Source of the DNA: Rathayibacter sp. VKM Ac-2754
GTDB lineage: Bacteria; Actinomycetota; Actinomycetes; Actinomycetales; Microbacteriaceae
Reading direction: 5' to 3'
Assembly (NCBI RefSeq): GCF_009807095.1
Contig: NZ_WUCC01000004.1
Span: 248,001 to 312,000 of the forward strand
Length of the DNA: 64,000 bases
Both the position numbers and the translations under genes were made by a program. The notes below the pieces were generated by a model. That model saw only the letters and a list, made by a program, of their open reading frames with translations, searched no databases and had not been told where the DNA came from. Positions 44,602-53,044 of this stretch are shown here, piece by piece (within the stretch, counting starts at the first letter, position 1; every line of letters starts with the position of its first letter).

Positions 44602-45638
44602 GCGGTCACCTCGGCGGCGAACCGCGGGGTCTGCTGCGCGAAGTGGCAGGCGGCCCACTGGTGGTCTCCGACGTCCTCGAGAAGCGGCTCGAGCTGAGTG
44701 CAGAGCTCCGACTTGGCCGGGAGCTCGCAGCGCGGCGCGAACGGGCAGCCGCGCGGGCGGTTCTGCGGCGACGGAGGCGACCCCGGGATCGCGTAGACCC
44801 GTTCGCCGCTGTGCTCGGCCGAGAGCAGGCTGCCCAGCAGCCCCGCCGTGTAGGGGTGCGTCGGGTGGGCGAACACGTCCCAGACCGAGCCGCGCTCGAC
44901 GACGCGCCCGGAGTAGAGGATGCAGACCACGTCGGCGACCTCGGCCACGAGCCCCAGATCGTGCGTGATCAGCACCATCGCGGCGTCGGTCTTCGCGCGC
45001 ACCGTGCCGAGGACCGTCATGATCTGCGCCTGGATGGTGACATCGAGGGCGGTCGTCGGCTCGTCGGCGATGAGCACCGACGGCTCGTTCGCCATCGCCA
45101 TCGCGATGACGGCGCGCTGCCGCATGCCTCCCGACCACTGGTGCGGGTACGCCTTGGCGCGCTGCTCCGGATCGGGGACCCCGACGTCGGTCAGGAGTCC
45201 GGTGACCTTCTCGCGCACCTCGGCCCGGCCGAGCGAGCGGTCGTGCACCTTCAGGGCGCGGCCGATCTGGCCGCCGACCCGCTTGACCGGGTTGAGCGCG
45301 GTCATCGGGTCCTGGAAGATCATCGCCAGCTCGCTGCCGCGCAGGCCCCGCAGCTCCGGCTCGGGCATCCCGAGAACGTCGCGGCCGCGGTAGTGCACGG
45401 TGCCGCCGAGCACCTCGAGCCCCGCGGGGAGCAGGCCCAGCACGGCGAGCATCGTGACGCTCTTGCCCGAGCCCGACTCGCCGACGAGGCAGAGCACCTC
45501 GCGCTCGTGCAGGGTGAACGAGACGCGGTCGACGAGGGTGACGGTGTCGCCGTGCTCGTCGGTGTAGCCGACGCTGAGGCTCTGCACATCGAGAAGGACT
45601 GCGCGGTCTGGAGTGGTCGTGTCGTCGGGGGTGGTCAT
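44598..45638 (-). CDS. dipeptide-type ABC ATPase (DppD/OppD type)
   Basis: 346 residues. Walker A GESGSGKSV (about 53-61), IFQDPMTALNPVKRVGGQIG, signature WSGGMRQRAVIAMAMA, Walker B VLIADEPTTALDVTIQAQIM and H-loop LITHDLGLVAEVAD. The tail carries the DppD cysteine pattern GCPFAPRCELPAKSELC (about 300-316), which binds an iron-sulfur cluster in some relatives, and C in WAACHF. Overlaps both neighbours by 4 bases. Confidence 0.94.
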   Translation of the reverse strand: MTTPDDTTTPDRAVLLDVQSLSVGYTDEHGDTVTLVDRVSFTLHEREVLCLVGESGSGKSVTMLAVLGLLPAGLEVLGGTVHYRGRDVLGMPEPELRGLRGSELAMIFQDPMTALNPVKRVGGQIGRALKVHDRSLGRAEVREKVTGLLTDVGVPDPEQRAKAYPHQWSGGMRQRAVIAMAMANEPSVLIADEPTTALDVTIQAQIMTVLGTVRAKTDAAMVLITHDLGLVAEVADVVCILYSGRVVERGSVWDVFAHPTHPYTAGLLGSLLSAEHSGERVYAIPGSPPSPQNRPRGCPFAPRCELPAKSELCTQLEPLLEDVGDHQWAACHFAQQTPRFAAEVTA

Positions 45639-46555
45639 CGGAGGCTCCGCTTCACGGATCGTCGAGACGTGCGTCGGACAGTGGTCGCCGAGCCCTCGGC
45701 GGTGAAGCGCTGGCTCAGCAGATTGGTGCCGGCGACCGTGAGGAAGATCGCGACGCCGGGGATGATCGCGAGGTGCGGTGCCTGGCGGACGTAGTCCTGC
45801 CCCTCGCTGATCATCAGTCCCCAGCTGGGTGTCGGCGCCTGCACGCCGAGGCCGAGGAAGTCGAAGGAGGAGGTGAGCAGCATGACCGCGCCGATGTCGC
45901 TGGAGGCGAGGATCATCATCTGCACCGCCACGTTCGGGACGATGTGGCGCCGCACCGTCCACAGCCCGCCCGCGCCCTGGATCCGCGGAGCGAGCACGAA
46001 GTCGCGGTCCCGCAGCGCCATCGCGGTGCTGCGGGCGACCCGGGCGTAGCCGACCCAGTACGTCGCGGCGAGCACGCCGATCATCAGCCAGACGCTCGGG
46101 CCGAGCGAGGCCGCGAGGGCGATCAGCACCAGGATGACGGGCATCGCGAGCTGGATGTCGGCGAGCCCCATCAGCACGTTGTCGGTCTTCCCGCCCACGT
46201 AGCCCGACCAGGTGCCGATCGCCATGCCGACGAGGCTGTTGACCACGACGATCAGCAGGACGATCCCCAGCGTGACCCGGCCGGCGAGGGCGAGGCGGCT
46301 GGCCTCGTCGCGACCCAGCGCATCCGTGCCCAGCCAGTGCTCGGCGAACGTGCCCGGTGCCGCGAGGACCTTCGAGAGGTCCTGCGCGAAGGGGTCGTAG
46401 CCGGGCAGGAGCGGGTAGACGAGCGAGAAGAGGACGATCGAGCCGACCATGACGGCGCCGAGGGCCTGCAGGGCGGGCACCCGGCGCCCGCGGGTGAAGG
46501 CGGTGGCGATGCCGGCGCGCAGGGCGCCGGTGCGGATGATCTCGGTGGTGGTCAT
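45635..46555 (-). CDS. dipeptide-type ABC permease (DppC type)
   Basis: 306 residues, six transmembrane helices. The first is at about 29-50 (LQALGAVMVGSIVLFSLVYP), followed by the periplasmic segment HWLGTDALGRDEASRLALAG, diagnostic of DppC/OppC (LGTDxxGRD). The cytoplasmic EAA loop is FVLAPRIQGAGGLWTVRRHI, then VPNV. A basic tail TVRRTSRRSVKRSL ends the protein. ATGA overlaps tie it to dppB- and dppD-like genes. Confidence 0.93.
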   Translation of the reverse strand: MTTTEIIRTGALRAGIATAFTRGRRVPALQALGAVMVGSIVLFSLVYPLLPGYDPFAQDLSKVLAAPGTFAEHWLGTDALGRDEASRLALAGRVTLGIVLLIVVVNSLVGMAIGTWSGYVGGKTDNVLMGLADIQLAMPVILVLIALAASLGPSVWLMIGVLAATYWVGYARVARSTAMALRDRDFVLAPRIQGAGGLWTVRRHIVPNVAVQMMILASSDIGAVMLLTSSFDFLGLGVQAPTPSWGLMISEGQDYVRQAPHLAIIPGVAIFLTVAGTNLLSQRFTAEGSATTVRRTSRRSVKRSLR

Positions 46556-47472
46556 GCGAGCCTCACTCGGGGATCGATGAGCCCGGACACGAGGTCGACG
46601 AGCAGGTTGGCGAGGATGAACAGCAGGGCGACCACGATCAGCCCCGACTGCACCACCGGGAAGTCGCGCGAGTAGACCGCGCCGAGCATCAGCTGCCCCA
46701 TCCCGGGCCAGGCGAAGACGTTCTCGACGATCACGAGGCCGCCGAGGAACGAGCCGAGGCTGATGCCGGCGACGGTCAGCACGGGCAGGAACGCGTTGGG
46801 CAGCAGCTCGCCGACCACCACGCGGAGGCGGTTCTCGCCGCGGGCGAAGGCGGTGCGGGCGTAGTCCTGCGTCGACTGCTCGGTCAGCGCGTTGTCGAGC
46901 AGTCGCGTGTAGAGCACGAACTGGCCTGTCGCGATGGTGAGCGCCGGCATGATGATCGCCAGCGGATCGCGGTTGCCGAGCGAGGGCAGCAGGCCCAGCC
47001 AGACCGAGAGGATCAGCACCAGCAGCAGGCCGAAGAAGAAGTCGGGGATCGCCTGGCGGGTCGAGCCGAGGCCGAGCGAGAGGGCGCGGAGCCCGCGGGA
47101 CCGGGTGAGCTGGATGACGACTCCGGCCACGAGCGCGAGCGCCAGGCCGAGCACGAGGCCGACCGCGCCGAGCGAGAGCGACGCGGGGAGCCGCTCGAGG
47201 ACCAGCTGCATCGACGAGACGCCGACCTGGCGGTACGAGTCGCCGAAGTCGCCGGTGACGAGCCCGCCGAGGTACTGCAGGTACTGCTGCCAGAGCGGCA
47301 GGTCGAAGCCGAGGCGGTGGTTCAGATCGGCGATCTGCTCGGGCGACGCGTTCTCGGTGAGCAGGAGCGCGGCGGGGCTGCCGCTGAGACGACCCAGCGC
47401 GAAGGCGATCGTGACGACGGCGAAGATCGTCGCGAGACCCTGCGCGAGTCGTCTGGCGATGTAGGGGCCCAT
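46552..47472 (-). CDS. dipeptide-type ABC permease (DppB type)
   Basis: 306 residues, six transmembrane helices. Start YIARRLAQGLATIFAVVTIA then FALGRLSGSP, the DppB/OppB N-terminus; LGFDLPLWQQYLQYLGGLVT GDFG periplasmic motif; EAA loop YARTAFARGENRLRVVVGEL then LPNAFLPVLT. First gene of the five-gene transport operon, divergent from the ornithine-cyclodeaminase-like gene. An operator-like ATACAGAAT motif lies 40 bases upstream. Confidence 0.93.
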   Translation of the reverse strand: MGPYIARRLAQGLATIFAVVTIAFALGRLSGSPAALLLTENASPEQIADLNHRLGFDLPLWQQYLQYLGGLVTGDFGDSYRQVGVSSMQLVLERLPASLSLGAVGLVLGLALALVAGVVIQLTRSRGLRALSLGLGSTRQAIPDFFFGLLLVLILSVWLGLLPSLGNRDPLAIIMPALTIATGQFVLYTRLLDNALTEQSTQDYARTAFARGENRLRVVVGELLPNAFLPVLTVAGISLGSFLGGLVIVENVFAWPGMGQLMLGAVYSRDFPVVQSGLIVVALLFILANLLVDLVSGLIDPRVRLA

Positions 47473-47512
47473 GGCGCCGCCTCCGTTCGTGTGGGTGCCG
47501 GTCGTGCTGTCG

Positions 47513-47720
47513 GTATACAGAATCGCGGGTTCTCTGTTTCGTGCGCATCAACGGAGGTTTCGACGGTGTAAACACTTCGGCGCCGGTTTGTATCCGAAAG
47601 TGGCCCGTACACCCCGTAAATCCGCGTGTTCTCACGAGAGGTCGCCTCTATTGCATACCGATGAGAGTCGAGTTCGCGAGCCGAGCCGGGATGCGATCTT
47701 CCTCGTACTGCATACAGAAT
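47513..47720. promoter_or_regulatory. ATACAGAAT motifs flanking the divergent promoter region
   Basis: GTATACAGAAT (47513-47523) lies 40 bases before the dppB-type start, GCATACAGAAT (47710-47720) 17 bases before the cyclodeaminase start; a third, GCATACCGAT, is at 47653-47662. The GTATAC core fits FadR/FCD-type GntR operators. The GntR gene at 48787 is the natural candidate; the three motifs share orientation rather than forming one palindrome. Confidence 0.5.
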
Positions 47721-47737
47721 GAGCGAAGGAGGACGAC

Positions 47738-48733
47738 ATGTCGACACGCATCATCACGTCGGAGGAGTGCGAGGCGCTCACCGAGTGGCCCGGGCTCATC
47801 GCCGCGCTCGCCGACGCACACCGGGCGCTCGCCGAGGGAGGGGCGGTGCAGCCGGTCCCCGAGGCCCTGCGCATCCCGGGGGACTCCAGCGCCGACGGCC
47901 CCGCCGCGGTGCCCATGAGCGCCTTCGCGCCCTACCTCGGTCTCGCCTCGGTCAAGCTGCTGATCGACGCGCCGCGCAACCGCGCGAGCGGGCTGCCTCC
48001 GCAGCGCTCGACGGTCTCCCTCTACTCCGCCGAGACCGCCGAGTGCCTCGCGCTGATCGACGGACGGGCGCTGACCCGGCTGCGGACGGCCGCGGTGTCG
48101 GCCCTCGCGACGTCGGTGCTCGCCCGCCCCGACTCCCGAGTCCTCACCCTCGTCGGCGCCGGCCCGCTCGCCCGCGAGCACGCGCTCGCCGTCGGCTCGG
48201 TCCTCGAGCTCGACGAGGTGCGCGTGTGGTCGCCGTCGGGATCCTCGGCGCAGGTGCTCGCCGCCGAGCTCGTCGCGAACGGCGTCCCGGCGACGGCGCG
48301 CGGCGACCTGGAGGACGCGGTGCGCGACTCCGACGTCGTGTGCACCCTGACGCCGTCGGTCGAGCCCGTGCTCGACGCGGGATGGTTCGCCGATGGTCTG
48401 CACGTCAACGCCGTCGGGTCGCCGCCGCGGCACGGCTACCGCGAGCTCGGCGCCGACGCCCTCGCCCGGGCCGACCGGGTGGTGGTCGACACTCGTGGCA
48501 TCGCCTTCTCGGAGTCGGACAACATCCGCCTCTCGGGGCTCCGGCCCGCCGACGTGGTCGAGCTCGGCGAGGTGCTGGCCGGCCGCGCGACCGGGCGCCG
48601 CTCGGCTGCCGACGTGACGGTCTTCAACTCCGTCGGCATCGGACTGCAGGATCTCGCCGCGGGCGCGTACGTGCTCGCCCGGGCCGAGCGGGCGGCGCTC
48701 GGCATCGAGGTCGAGACGCGGGCGGCGCGGTGA
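47738..48733 (+). CDS. ornithine-cyclodeaminase/mu-crystallin-family NAD enzyme
   Basis: 331 residues with AAGGAGG 7 bases upstream. Typical features: CEALTEWPGLIAALADAHRA, LGLASVKLLIDAPRNRASGL then PPQRSTVSLYS, ALIDGRALTRLRTAAVSALA with the TxxRTAAxSALA motif, the Rossmann loop TLVGAGPLAREHALAV (about 139-154), VVCTLTPSVEPVLDAGWF and HVNAVGSPPRHGYRELG. Family members deaminate-cyclise ornithine or dehydrogenate amino acids, opines and ketimines. Together with the amide-type hydrolase and transporter it suggests a pathway for an amino-acid-derived compound. Confidence 0.9.
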   Translation: MSTRIITSEECEALTEWPGLIAALADAHRALAEGGAVQPVPEALRIPGDSSADGPAAVPMSAFAPYLGLASVKLLIDAPRNRASGLPPQRSTVSLYSAETAECLALIDGRALTRLRTAAVSALATSVLARPDSRVLTLVGAGPLAREHALAVGSVLELDEVRVWSPSGSSAQVLAAELVANGVPATARGDLEDAVRDSDVVCTLTPSVEPVLDAGWFADGLHVNAVGSPPRHGYRELGADALARADRVVVDTRGIAFSESDNIRLSGLRPADVVELGEVLAGRATGRRSAADVTVFNSVGIGLQDLAAGAYVLARAERAALGIEVETRAAR

Positions 48734-48786
48734 CCGCGAGCGCGCCGACCCGCTTGAATAGGAGGAGTCGAGCGAAGGAGGCCCGC

Positions 48787-49452
48787 GTGACGAGCATCGC
48801 CCCCGAGGAGTCGCTGACCGCTCAGACCTATCGCACGCTCCGGCGCGAGATCATCCTCGGCCGCTACCCGCAGGGGTCGCGGCTGGTCGAGTCGACGCTG
48901 GCGAGCGAGCTGAACGTGTCACGCCTGCCGATCCGCGAGGCGGTGCCGCAGCTCGAGAACGAGGGCTTCGTGCGCACCCTGCCGCGGCGCAGCTCCCGGG
49001 TGACCGAGTGGACCGCGGCCGATGTGACGGAGCTGTTCGACGTGCGGCTGAGCCTCGAGACGCTCGCCGCCCGGCTCGCGGCCCGACGCGTCGCCGAGGG
49101 CGTCTCGCCCGATCCGCTGCACGAGGCGATCGCCGCCGAGCACCGCGCCCTCGACAGCGAGGACTGGCTGCTGGTCGCCGAGACGAGCACCGTCGTGCAC
49201 GAGGCGATCGTCGACATCGCCGGCAGCGCGCTGCTCGGCTCGCTCATGCGGGCGGTGAGCGGGCGGATGACGTGGCTGTTCTACCTGACGTCCGCGCGCG
49301 ACCAGCACCAGCAGTCCGACGAGCACCAGGGCCTGCTCGAGGCGATCCTCGCCGGCAACGACCGGCTCGCCGAGTCGATCGCCTTCACCCACATCGAGAA
49401 GGGGCGCGCCCCGTCGCTGCAGCTGCTCGGCGCGGGGCCGCGCGACGCCTGA
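48787..49452 (+). CDS. GntR-family regulator, FadR/FCD type
   Basis: 221 residues from GTG (AAGGAGG 6 bases upstream). Winged helix at about 10-75: AQTYRTLRREIILGRYPQGS, ASELNVSRLPIREAVPQLEN, EGFVRTLPRR. The C-terminal FCD helical domain has the metal-binding pattern FDVRLSLETLAARLAARR, VVHEAIVDIAGSALLGSLMR and DEHQGLLEAI. Directly follows the cyclodeaminase gene (53 bases) and probably senses the substrate of this block, acting at ATACAGAAT sites in the divergent promoter. Confidence 0.9.
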   Translation: MTSIAPEESLTAQTYRTLRREIILGRYPQGSRLVESTLASELNVSRLPIREAVPQLENEGFVRTLPRRSSRVTEWTAADVTELFDVRLSLETLAARLAARRVAEGVSPDPLHEAIAAEHRALDSEDWLLVAETSTVVHEAIVDIAGSALLGSLMRAVSGRMTWLFYLTSARDQHQQSDEHQGLLEAILAGNDRLAESIAFTHIEKGRAPSLQLLGAGPRDA

Positions 49453-49578
49453 CGGCAGTGGGTCTCGACACGCCCCCGCGGGGCTGCTCGACCAGCAGCC
49501 AGGCGGGGGAGTCCTCTTGCCGCCTGCCTGCTGATCGAGTAGCCCGCGCAGCGGGCGTATCGAGATCCCCCTCCGTCA
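49451..49578. repeat. pair of inverted palindromic repeat units (GATACGCC family)
   Basis: Unit GTGGGTCTCGACACGCC...GGGGCTGCTCGACCAGC (49459-49496) faces its complement CTGATCGAGTAGCCCGC... GCGGGCGTATCGAGATC (49531-49567). Fills the spacer between the GntR and PL11 genes. Confidence 0.75.
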
Positions 49579-49589
49579 GCGGGTGATGC

Positions 49590-52196
49590 TCACGCGCCGT
49601 GGCGCAGGCGGCGACGGAGGAGCATCATCCCGCCTCCGAGTAGGAGCGCGAGAGCGCCCGCCGGGAGGAGCGACAGGTCGGCGCCCGTCGCGGCGAGGGC
49701 GTCGTGCGTGCCCGGCTTCTGAGCGACGGGCGTGGCCGTCGGAGTCGTCACGGGGACGACGACCGCGGTCGGCTCGGGCGACGGAGCGGGAGCGGGCGTC
49801 ACCGCGGGCTCCGTCGGCACGGGCGTCGGCGCCGGCGTCGGCACCGTGCCCTCCTGGGCGAGCACGGGCACGGTCGACCAGTCGATGTCGCTCGCCAGGC
49901 CGTACGAGGTGTACGAGGCCTGGTTGTAGGCCGTGTTCTGGCGCGCGACCTCGACCCGGTACTGCGGGTCGTGCATCAGCGTCGTCAGCTTGCGGTCGGT
50001 GACCTCGGTGCTCGAGTAGATCCGGATCGCGCTCGAGTCGGCCGTCGGCAGCAGGAGCTCCTCGCGCCAGTCGCCGAGCACGTCGGCGACGAGCGACGGG
50101 TTGCCCTTGGTGCCGTTGTTCGTGACGGTCCCGTCGGCCGAGAGCAGCACCGTGCCGTCGCCGGTGACGATCGTCGGAGTGACGGGGGTCGCGTCCTGCA
50201 TCGTGGTGCTCGCGACGATCTGCGTCGTCATGTCGGCGGCCCAGCGGATGCTCTGGTTGGTGCCGGGCTGCGTGTCCGAGATCGGCGCGCCGGCGGCCGA
50301 GAGCTCGCCGATCGCCCACACCTCCTGGCCCGGGACCGCCGGGTCGATGTCGCCGATCATCCCGCGGCCGGTGTCCTTGCCGGAGTAGGCGCCGAAGAGC
50401 ACCTCGCCGGTCGCGGCGTCGCGCAGTGCGTAGCCGTAGGGGGCTCCGACGCCTCCCTCGTGCACGGTGAAGGTCTCGAGACCGGGGTTCGCCGGGTCGA
50501 TGTCGGTCACGTGCATCGCGTCGCCGTGGCCGAGCTTCGCCGAGGTGCCGGGAGCCGAGCTGCCCTCGGGGAGGGTGTCGTACGAGCTGTAGAGCAGGCT
50601 GCCGTCGTCGTCGAGGGTCGCGGAGCCGTAGACGATCTCCTGGCGGCCGTCGCCGTCGACGTCCGCCGCGCTGAGCGAGTGGAAGCCCTGGGTGGTGAGC
50701 GTCGCCCACTCGGGGCTGGTCCCCTCCCGGCCGTGCGGGGTGTCGTTGAAGGGGTTCGTCATCGGGACGTGACCGCTGTCGGCCGTCCAGCGCTTCGTGA
50801 GCGAGGTGCCGTCCCAGTCGTAGGCGACGACGACCGCGCGGGTGTAGTAGCCGCGGGCGAAGACGGCCGACTGCGTCTCGCCGTCGAACGACGCGACTCC
50901 GGCGAGGAAGCGGTCGTTGCGGTTGCCCGGCTCGATCCGCGAGTAGGCGTAGTCGCCCCAGAGCAGGCCGTCGTCGCCGCGGGCGGGCTCGTAGGCGACG
51001 GTCTCGAGCTCGGCACCCGACTCGCCGTCGAAGACGGTGAGGTACTCGGGGCCGGTGAGGATGAAGCCCTCGAAGGTGGTGAGGTCGTTGCGGTCGCTGC
51101 GGCTGGGCGCGTAGACGTCGATGAAGTAGTCGACGAGCTCCTCCGCGCCCGTGCGATCGAGGGGGTACGAGTGGGTCGGAGCGGTGCCGAACGCCTCCTC
51201 GAGGGTCGCGGGCCACTGGCCGCTCGTCACCTCCTCGCGGGTGCTCCAGCCCTCGAACACCCCGATCAGGTGCTCGCGGTAGTCGGCGGCCGACATCCGG
51301 TAGTCGTCGGCGGGAGTGACGCCGGCGGCGACGTCCTCGGGGAGCAGCGTGATCGACTCCGCGCGCGAGGGGTCGCCGCCCGGGATCGTCACCGTGCCCG
51401 GGGCGGTCTTCGTCATGATCTCCGAGCGGCCGTCGCCGTCGAAGTCCGACACCATGAACTGCGTGTAGTGGGCCCCCGAGCGGATGTTCACGCCCAGGTC
51501 GATGCGGTGCAGCAGCGTGCCGTCGGCCTCGTAGGTGTCGAGGTAGGTGCTGCCGGTGTAGCCCTTCTGCGAGACGTCCTTCGCGTTCGAGGGGTACCAC
51601 TTCACGACGTACTCGTAGTCGCCGTCGCCGTCCATGTCGCCGACGCTCATGTCATTGGCGCTGTAGGTGTACGCCTCGCCGGCGGGAGTGACTCCGTCGG
51701 CCGGCTTCTGCAGCGTGAGCGTCTCGAAGGCGTCGGCGGAGGCGGTGGCGGGCGCGCTGGGCTCGCCCGGCTCGCCGTCGACGACCGGCACCACGCGGTA
51801 CTCGTCGCCGGGGGCGCCGGCGGGGTCGTGCAGGTTGGTGCTGTCGGTGACGACTCCGACGCGCTCCGCACCGCGGTAGACGGCGAAGTCGGCGCCGACC
51901 ATCCCGGTGTCGGAGGATCCGGTGACCTCGGTCGCGAGCAGTCGCCAGCTGACGAAGACGCCGCCGTCGGGCGAGGCGAGGGCGACGACGCCGCGGTCGA
52001 GGTCCTCGAGCTGCGCGGTGAGCGCGGGGTTCGCGGAGGCGGTCGGCGCGGTGGTCTGCGCGACGGCCGGGCCTGCGGCGGCGAGCGCGACGCCCGCCAC
52101 CAGCGCGAGGCCCAGTCCGGAGCGGAGGGCGGAGTGCCGCGGCGGGCGCCCGCCTCGGAGTGTCGGGGCAGGAGTGAACGGACGTGAATTCGGCAT
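49590..52196 (-). CDS. wall-anchored PL11 rhamnogalacturonan lyase
   Basis: 868 residues; ATG at 52196 has GAGGG 6 bases upstream, preferred over an in-frame ATG 60 bases earlier. Signal peptide to about 48. The catalytic part (about 55-800) shows the beta-propeller of PL11 (YesW/YesX): SWRLLATEV, TNLHDPAGAPGDEYRVVPVV, and calcium loops DMDGDGDYEYVVKWYPSNAK, DFDGDGRSEIMTK, DVDGDGRQEIVYGSA, with LGHGDAMHVTDIDP and the end DWREELLLP, ASYTSYGLASDIDW. A Pro/Thr linker leads to the sorting signal LAATG, a hydrophobic helix and RRRLRHG, so a class E-type sortase should anchor it. It cuts the rhamnogalacturonan-I backbone of pectin; GH105 at 26035 handles its products. Confidence 0.92.
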   Translation of the reverse strand: MPNSRPFTPAPTLRGGRPPRHSALRSGLGLALVAGVALAAAGPAVAQTTAPTASANPALTAQLEDLDRGVVALASPDGGVFVSWRLLATEVTGSSDTGMVGADFAVYRGAERVGVVTDSTNLHDPAGAPGDEYRVVPVVDGEPGEPSAPATASADAFETLTLQKPADGVTPAGEAYTYSANDMSVGDMDGDGDYEYVVKWYPSNAKDVSQKGYTGSTYLDTYEADGTLLHRIDLGVNIRSGAHYTQFMVSDFDGDGRSEIMTKTAPGTVTIPGGDPSRAESITLLPEDVAAGVTPADDYRMSAADYREHLIGVFEGWSTREEVTSGQWPATLEEAFGTAPTHSYPLDRTGAEELVDYFIDVYAPSRSDRNDLTTFEGFILTGPEYLTVFDGESGAELETVAYEPARGDDGLLWGDYAYSRIEPGNRNDRFLAGVASFDGETQSAVFARGYYTRAVVVAYDWDGTSLTKRWTADSGHVPMTNPFNDTPHGREGTSPEWATLTTQGFHSLSAADVDGDGRQEIVYGSATLDDDGSLLYSSYDTLPEGSSAPGTSAKLGHGDAMHVTDIDPANPGLETFTVHEGGVGAPYGYALRDAATGEVLFGAYSGKDTGRGMIGDIDPAVPGQEVWAIGELSAAGAPISDTQPGTNQSIRWAADMTTQIVASTTMQDATPVTPTIVTGDGTVLLSADGTVTNNGTKGNPSLVADVLGDWREELLLPTADSSAIRIYSSTEVTDRKLTTLMHDPQYRVEVARQNTAYNQASYTSYGLASDIDWSTVPVLAQEGTVPTPAPTPVPTEPAVTPAPAPSPEPTAVVVPVTTPTATPVAQKPGTHDALAATGADLSLLPAGALALLLGGGMMLLRRRLRHGA

Positions 52197-52262
52197 TGAA
52201 TCCCTCGGCATCGATGGTGCCGGGCTGCAGGAATGCGCTTTCCCCGGCCGTGCCACCCTATG

Positions 52263-52274
52263 TGAAACCTTTCA
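52263..52274. promoter_or_regulatory. LacI-type operator TGAAACCTTTCA upstream of the PL11 gene
   Basis: Perfect arms TGAAA/TTTCA around CC, 67 bases before the PL11 start, of the kind bound by rhamnose/pectin LacI regulators (TGAAACGTTTCA class). Differs from the TGTTACCGTGAACA sites, so PL11 belongs to another regulon. Confidence 0.6.
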
Positions 52275-52319
52275 GAGAGGTCAACATCCGCCGAGTCGGC
52301 CGGCTTGCGGGCTGATGAC

Positions 52320-52393
52320 CCGCACAACTGAGGCCAGGAGGCTCAGATCAGCCGATTCTCGAGTTTCTCGTCAAGCTGGCCTTAGTTGTGCGG
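52320..52393. repeat. 18-bp inverted repeat with 38-base centre
   Basis: CCGCACAACTGAGGCCAG (52320-52337) and CTGGCCTTAGTTGTGCGG (52376-52393) differ at one position. It abuts the DUF1016 remnant and could be a recombination or transposon-end scar, or a terminator for that lost gene. Confidence 0.65.
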
Positions 52394-52419
52394 CTGGTCA
52401 CGCGACGACGGGTGGTCGA

Positions 52420-52655
52420 GGCGTCGACGATCCGGGCCTCGTCGGGCAGCGCGGCCTGGGCGTCCTCGGAGAACTCGCAGCAGCTTCCCGCTCGTGCAGC
52501 CGGGTCTCGATCTGGTGCGCGAGGACGGGCCGACTCCACCCGTGAACCACGTCCTCCGCGGCGTACCACTCACGCAGATCCTGGTCGTCGAGCTTGTCGA
52601 GCAGCTCGAGGACGTGGCCCCAAGGCAGTTGTCCAACGGGTCGTTGGACTACTGC
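52420..52655 (-). pseudogene. remnant of a DUF1016/YhcG-type nuclease-associated protein
   Basis: The minus strand encodes VVQRPVGQLPWGHVLELLDK, LDDQDLREWYAAEDVVHGWS, RPVLAHQIETRLHEREAAAS (52473-52655), which closely follows the DUF1016 N-terminal domain (QLPWGHN...LLxKLxDxxxREWYxxxxIEHGWSRxVLxxQIExRL). After this the frame is lost; another frame continues with FSEDAQAALPDEARIVDAS. The N-terminal start and the PDDEXK nuclease domain are missing, and repeat units border it at 52696. A decayed gene fragment. Confidence 0.7.
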
Positions 52656-52695
52656 GTCCTCGTCGGGCCCTGCCGTGGCCGGCGCATGGAGAACC

Positions 52696-53035
52696 TGCTG
52701 GTCGAGCCCGCAGCCCCGCAGGGGCGTATCGGGACCCGCCACCATCAGCAGATCAGGGCCTTGACCCGGCATTCTGACGCTGGTGGATCTCGATACGCCC
52801 GCTGCGCGGGCTACTCGATCAGCAAGACTGAGGCGATACCGGTGAGGTGAATCCTGACTCGGCCTTCGGACGCTGGTGGATCTATTTGGAGGAGATCATC
52901 CGCAAGCCTGTTGGTCGAGTAGCCCCGGAGGGGCGTATCGAGACCCACCACCGTCAGCAGATCGGAACGCCGATCCGCAGGTCTGAAGCTGGTGGATCTC
53001 GATACGCCCGCTGCGCGGGCTACTCGATCAGCGAG
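52696..53035. repeat. cluster of GATACGCC-family inverted repeat units
   Basis: At least four units: 52696-52740 and 52908-52965 read CTGGTCGAGxAGCCCxxxxGGGGCGTAT-type, while 52773-52826 and 52983-53035 carry the facing version GGTGGATCTCGATACGCC then GCTGCGCGGGCTACTCGATC. A partial unit (GGACGCTGGTGGATCT) is at 52867-52882. The pairs face each other, giving long hairpins. No gene in 52656-53044. Confidence 0.8.
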
Positions 53036-53044
53036 GGGCGCTGC

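Noticed and set aside
47473-47737. Small genes in the dppB/cyclodeaminase divergent spacer
   Set aside because: Short frames lack ribosome sites and cross the operator motifs; the base composition is lower in GC, as expected for a promoter region.
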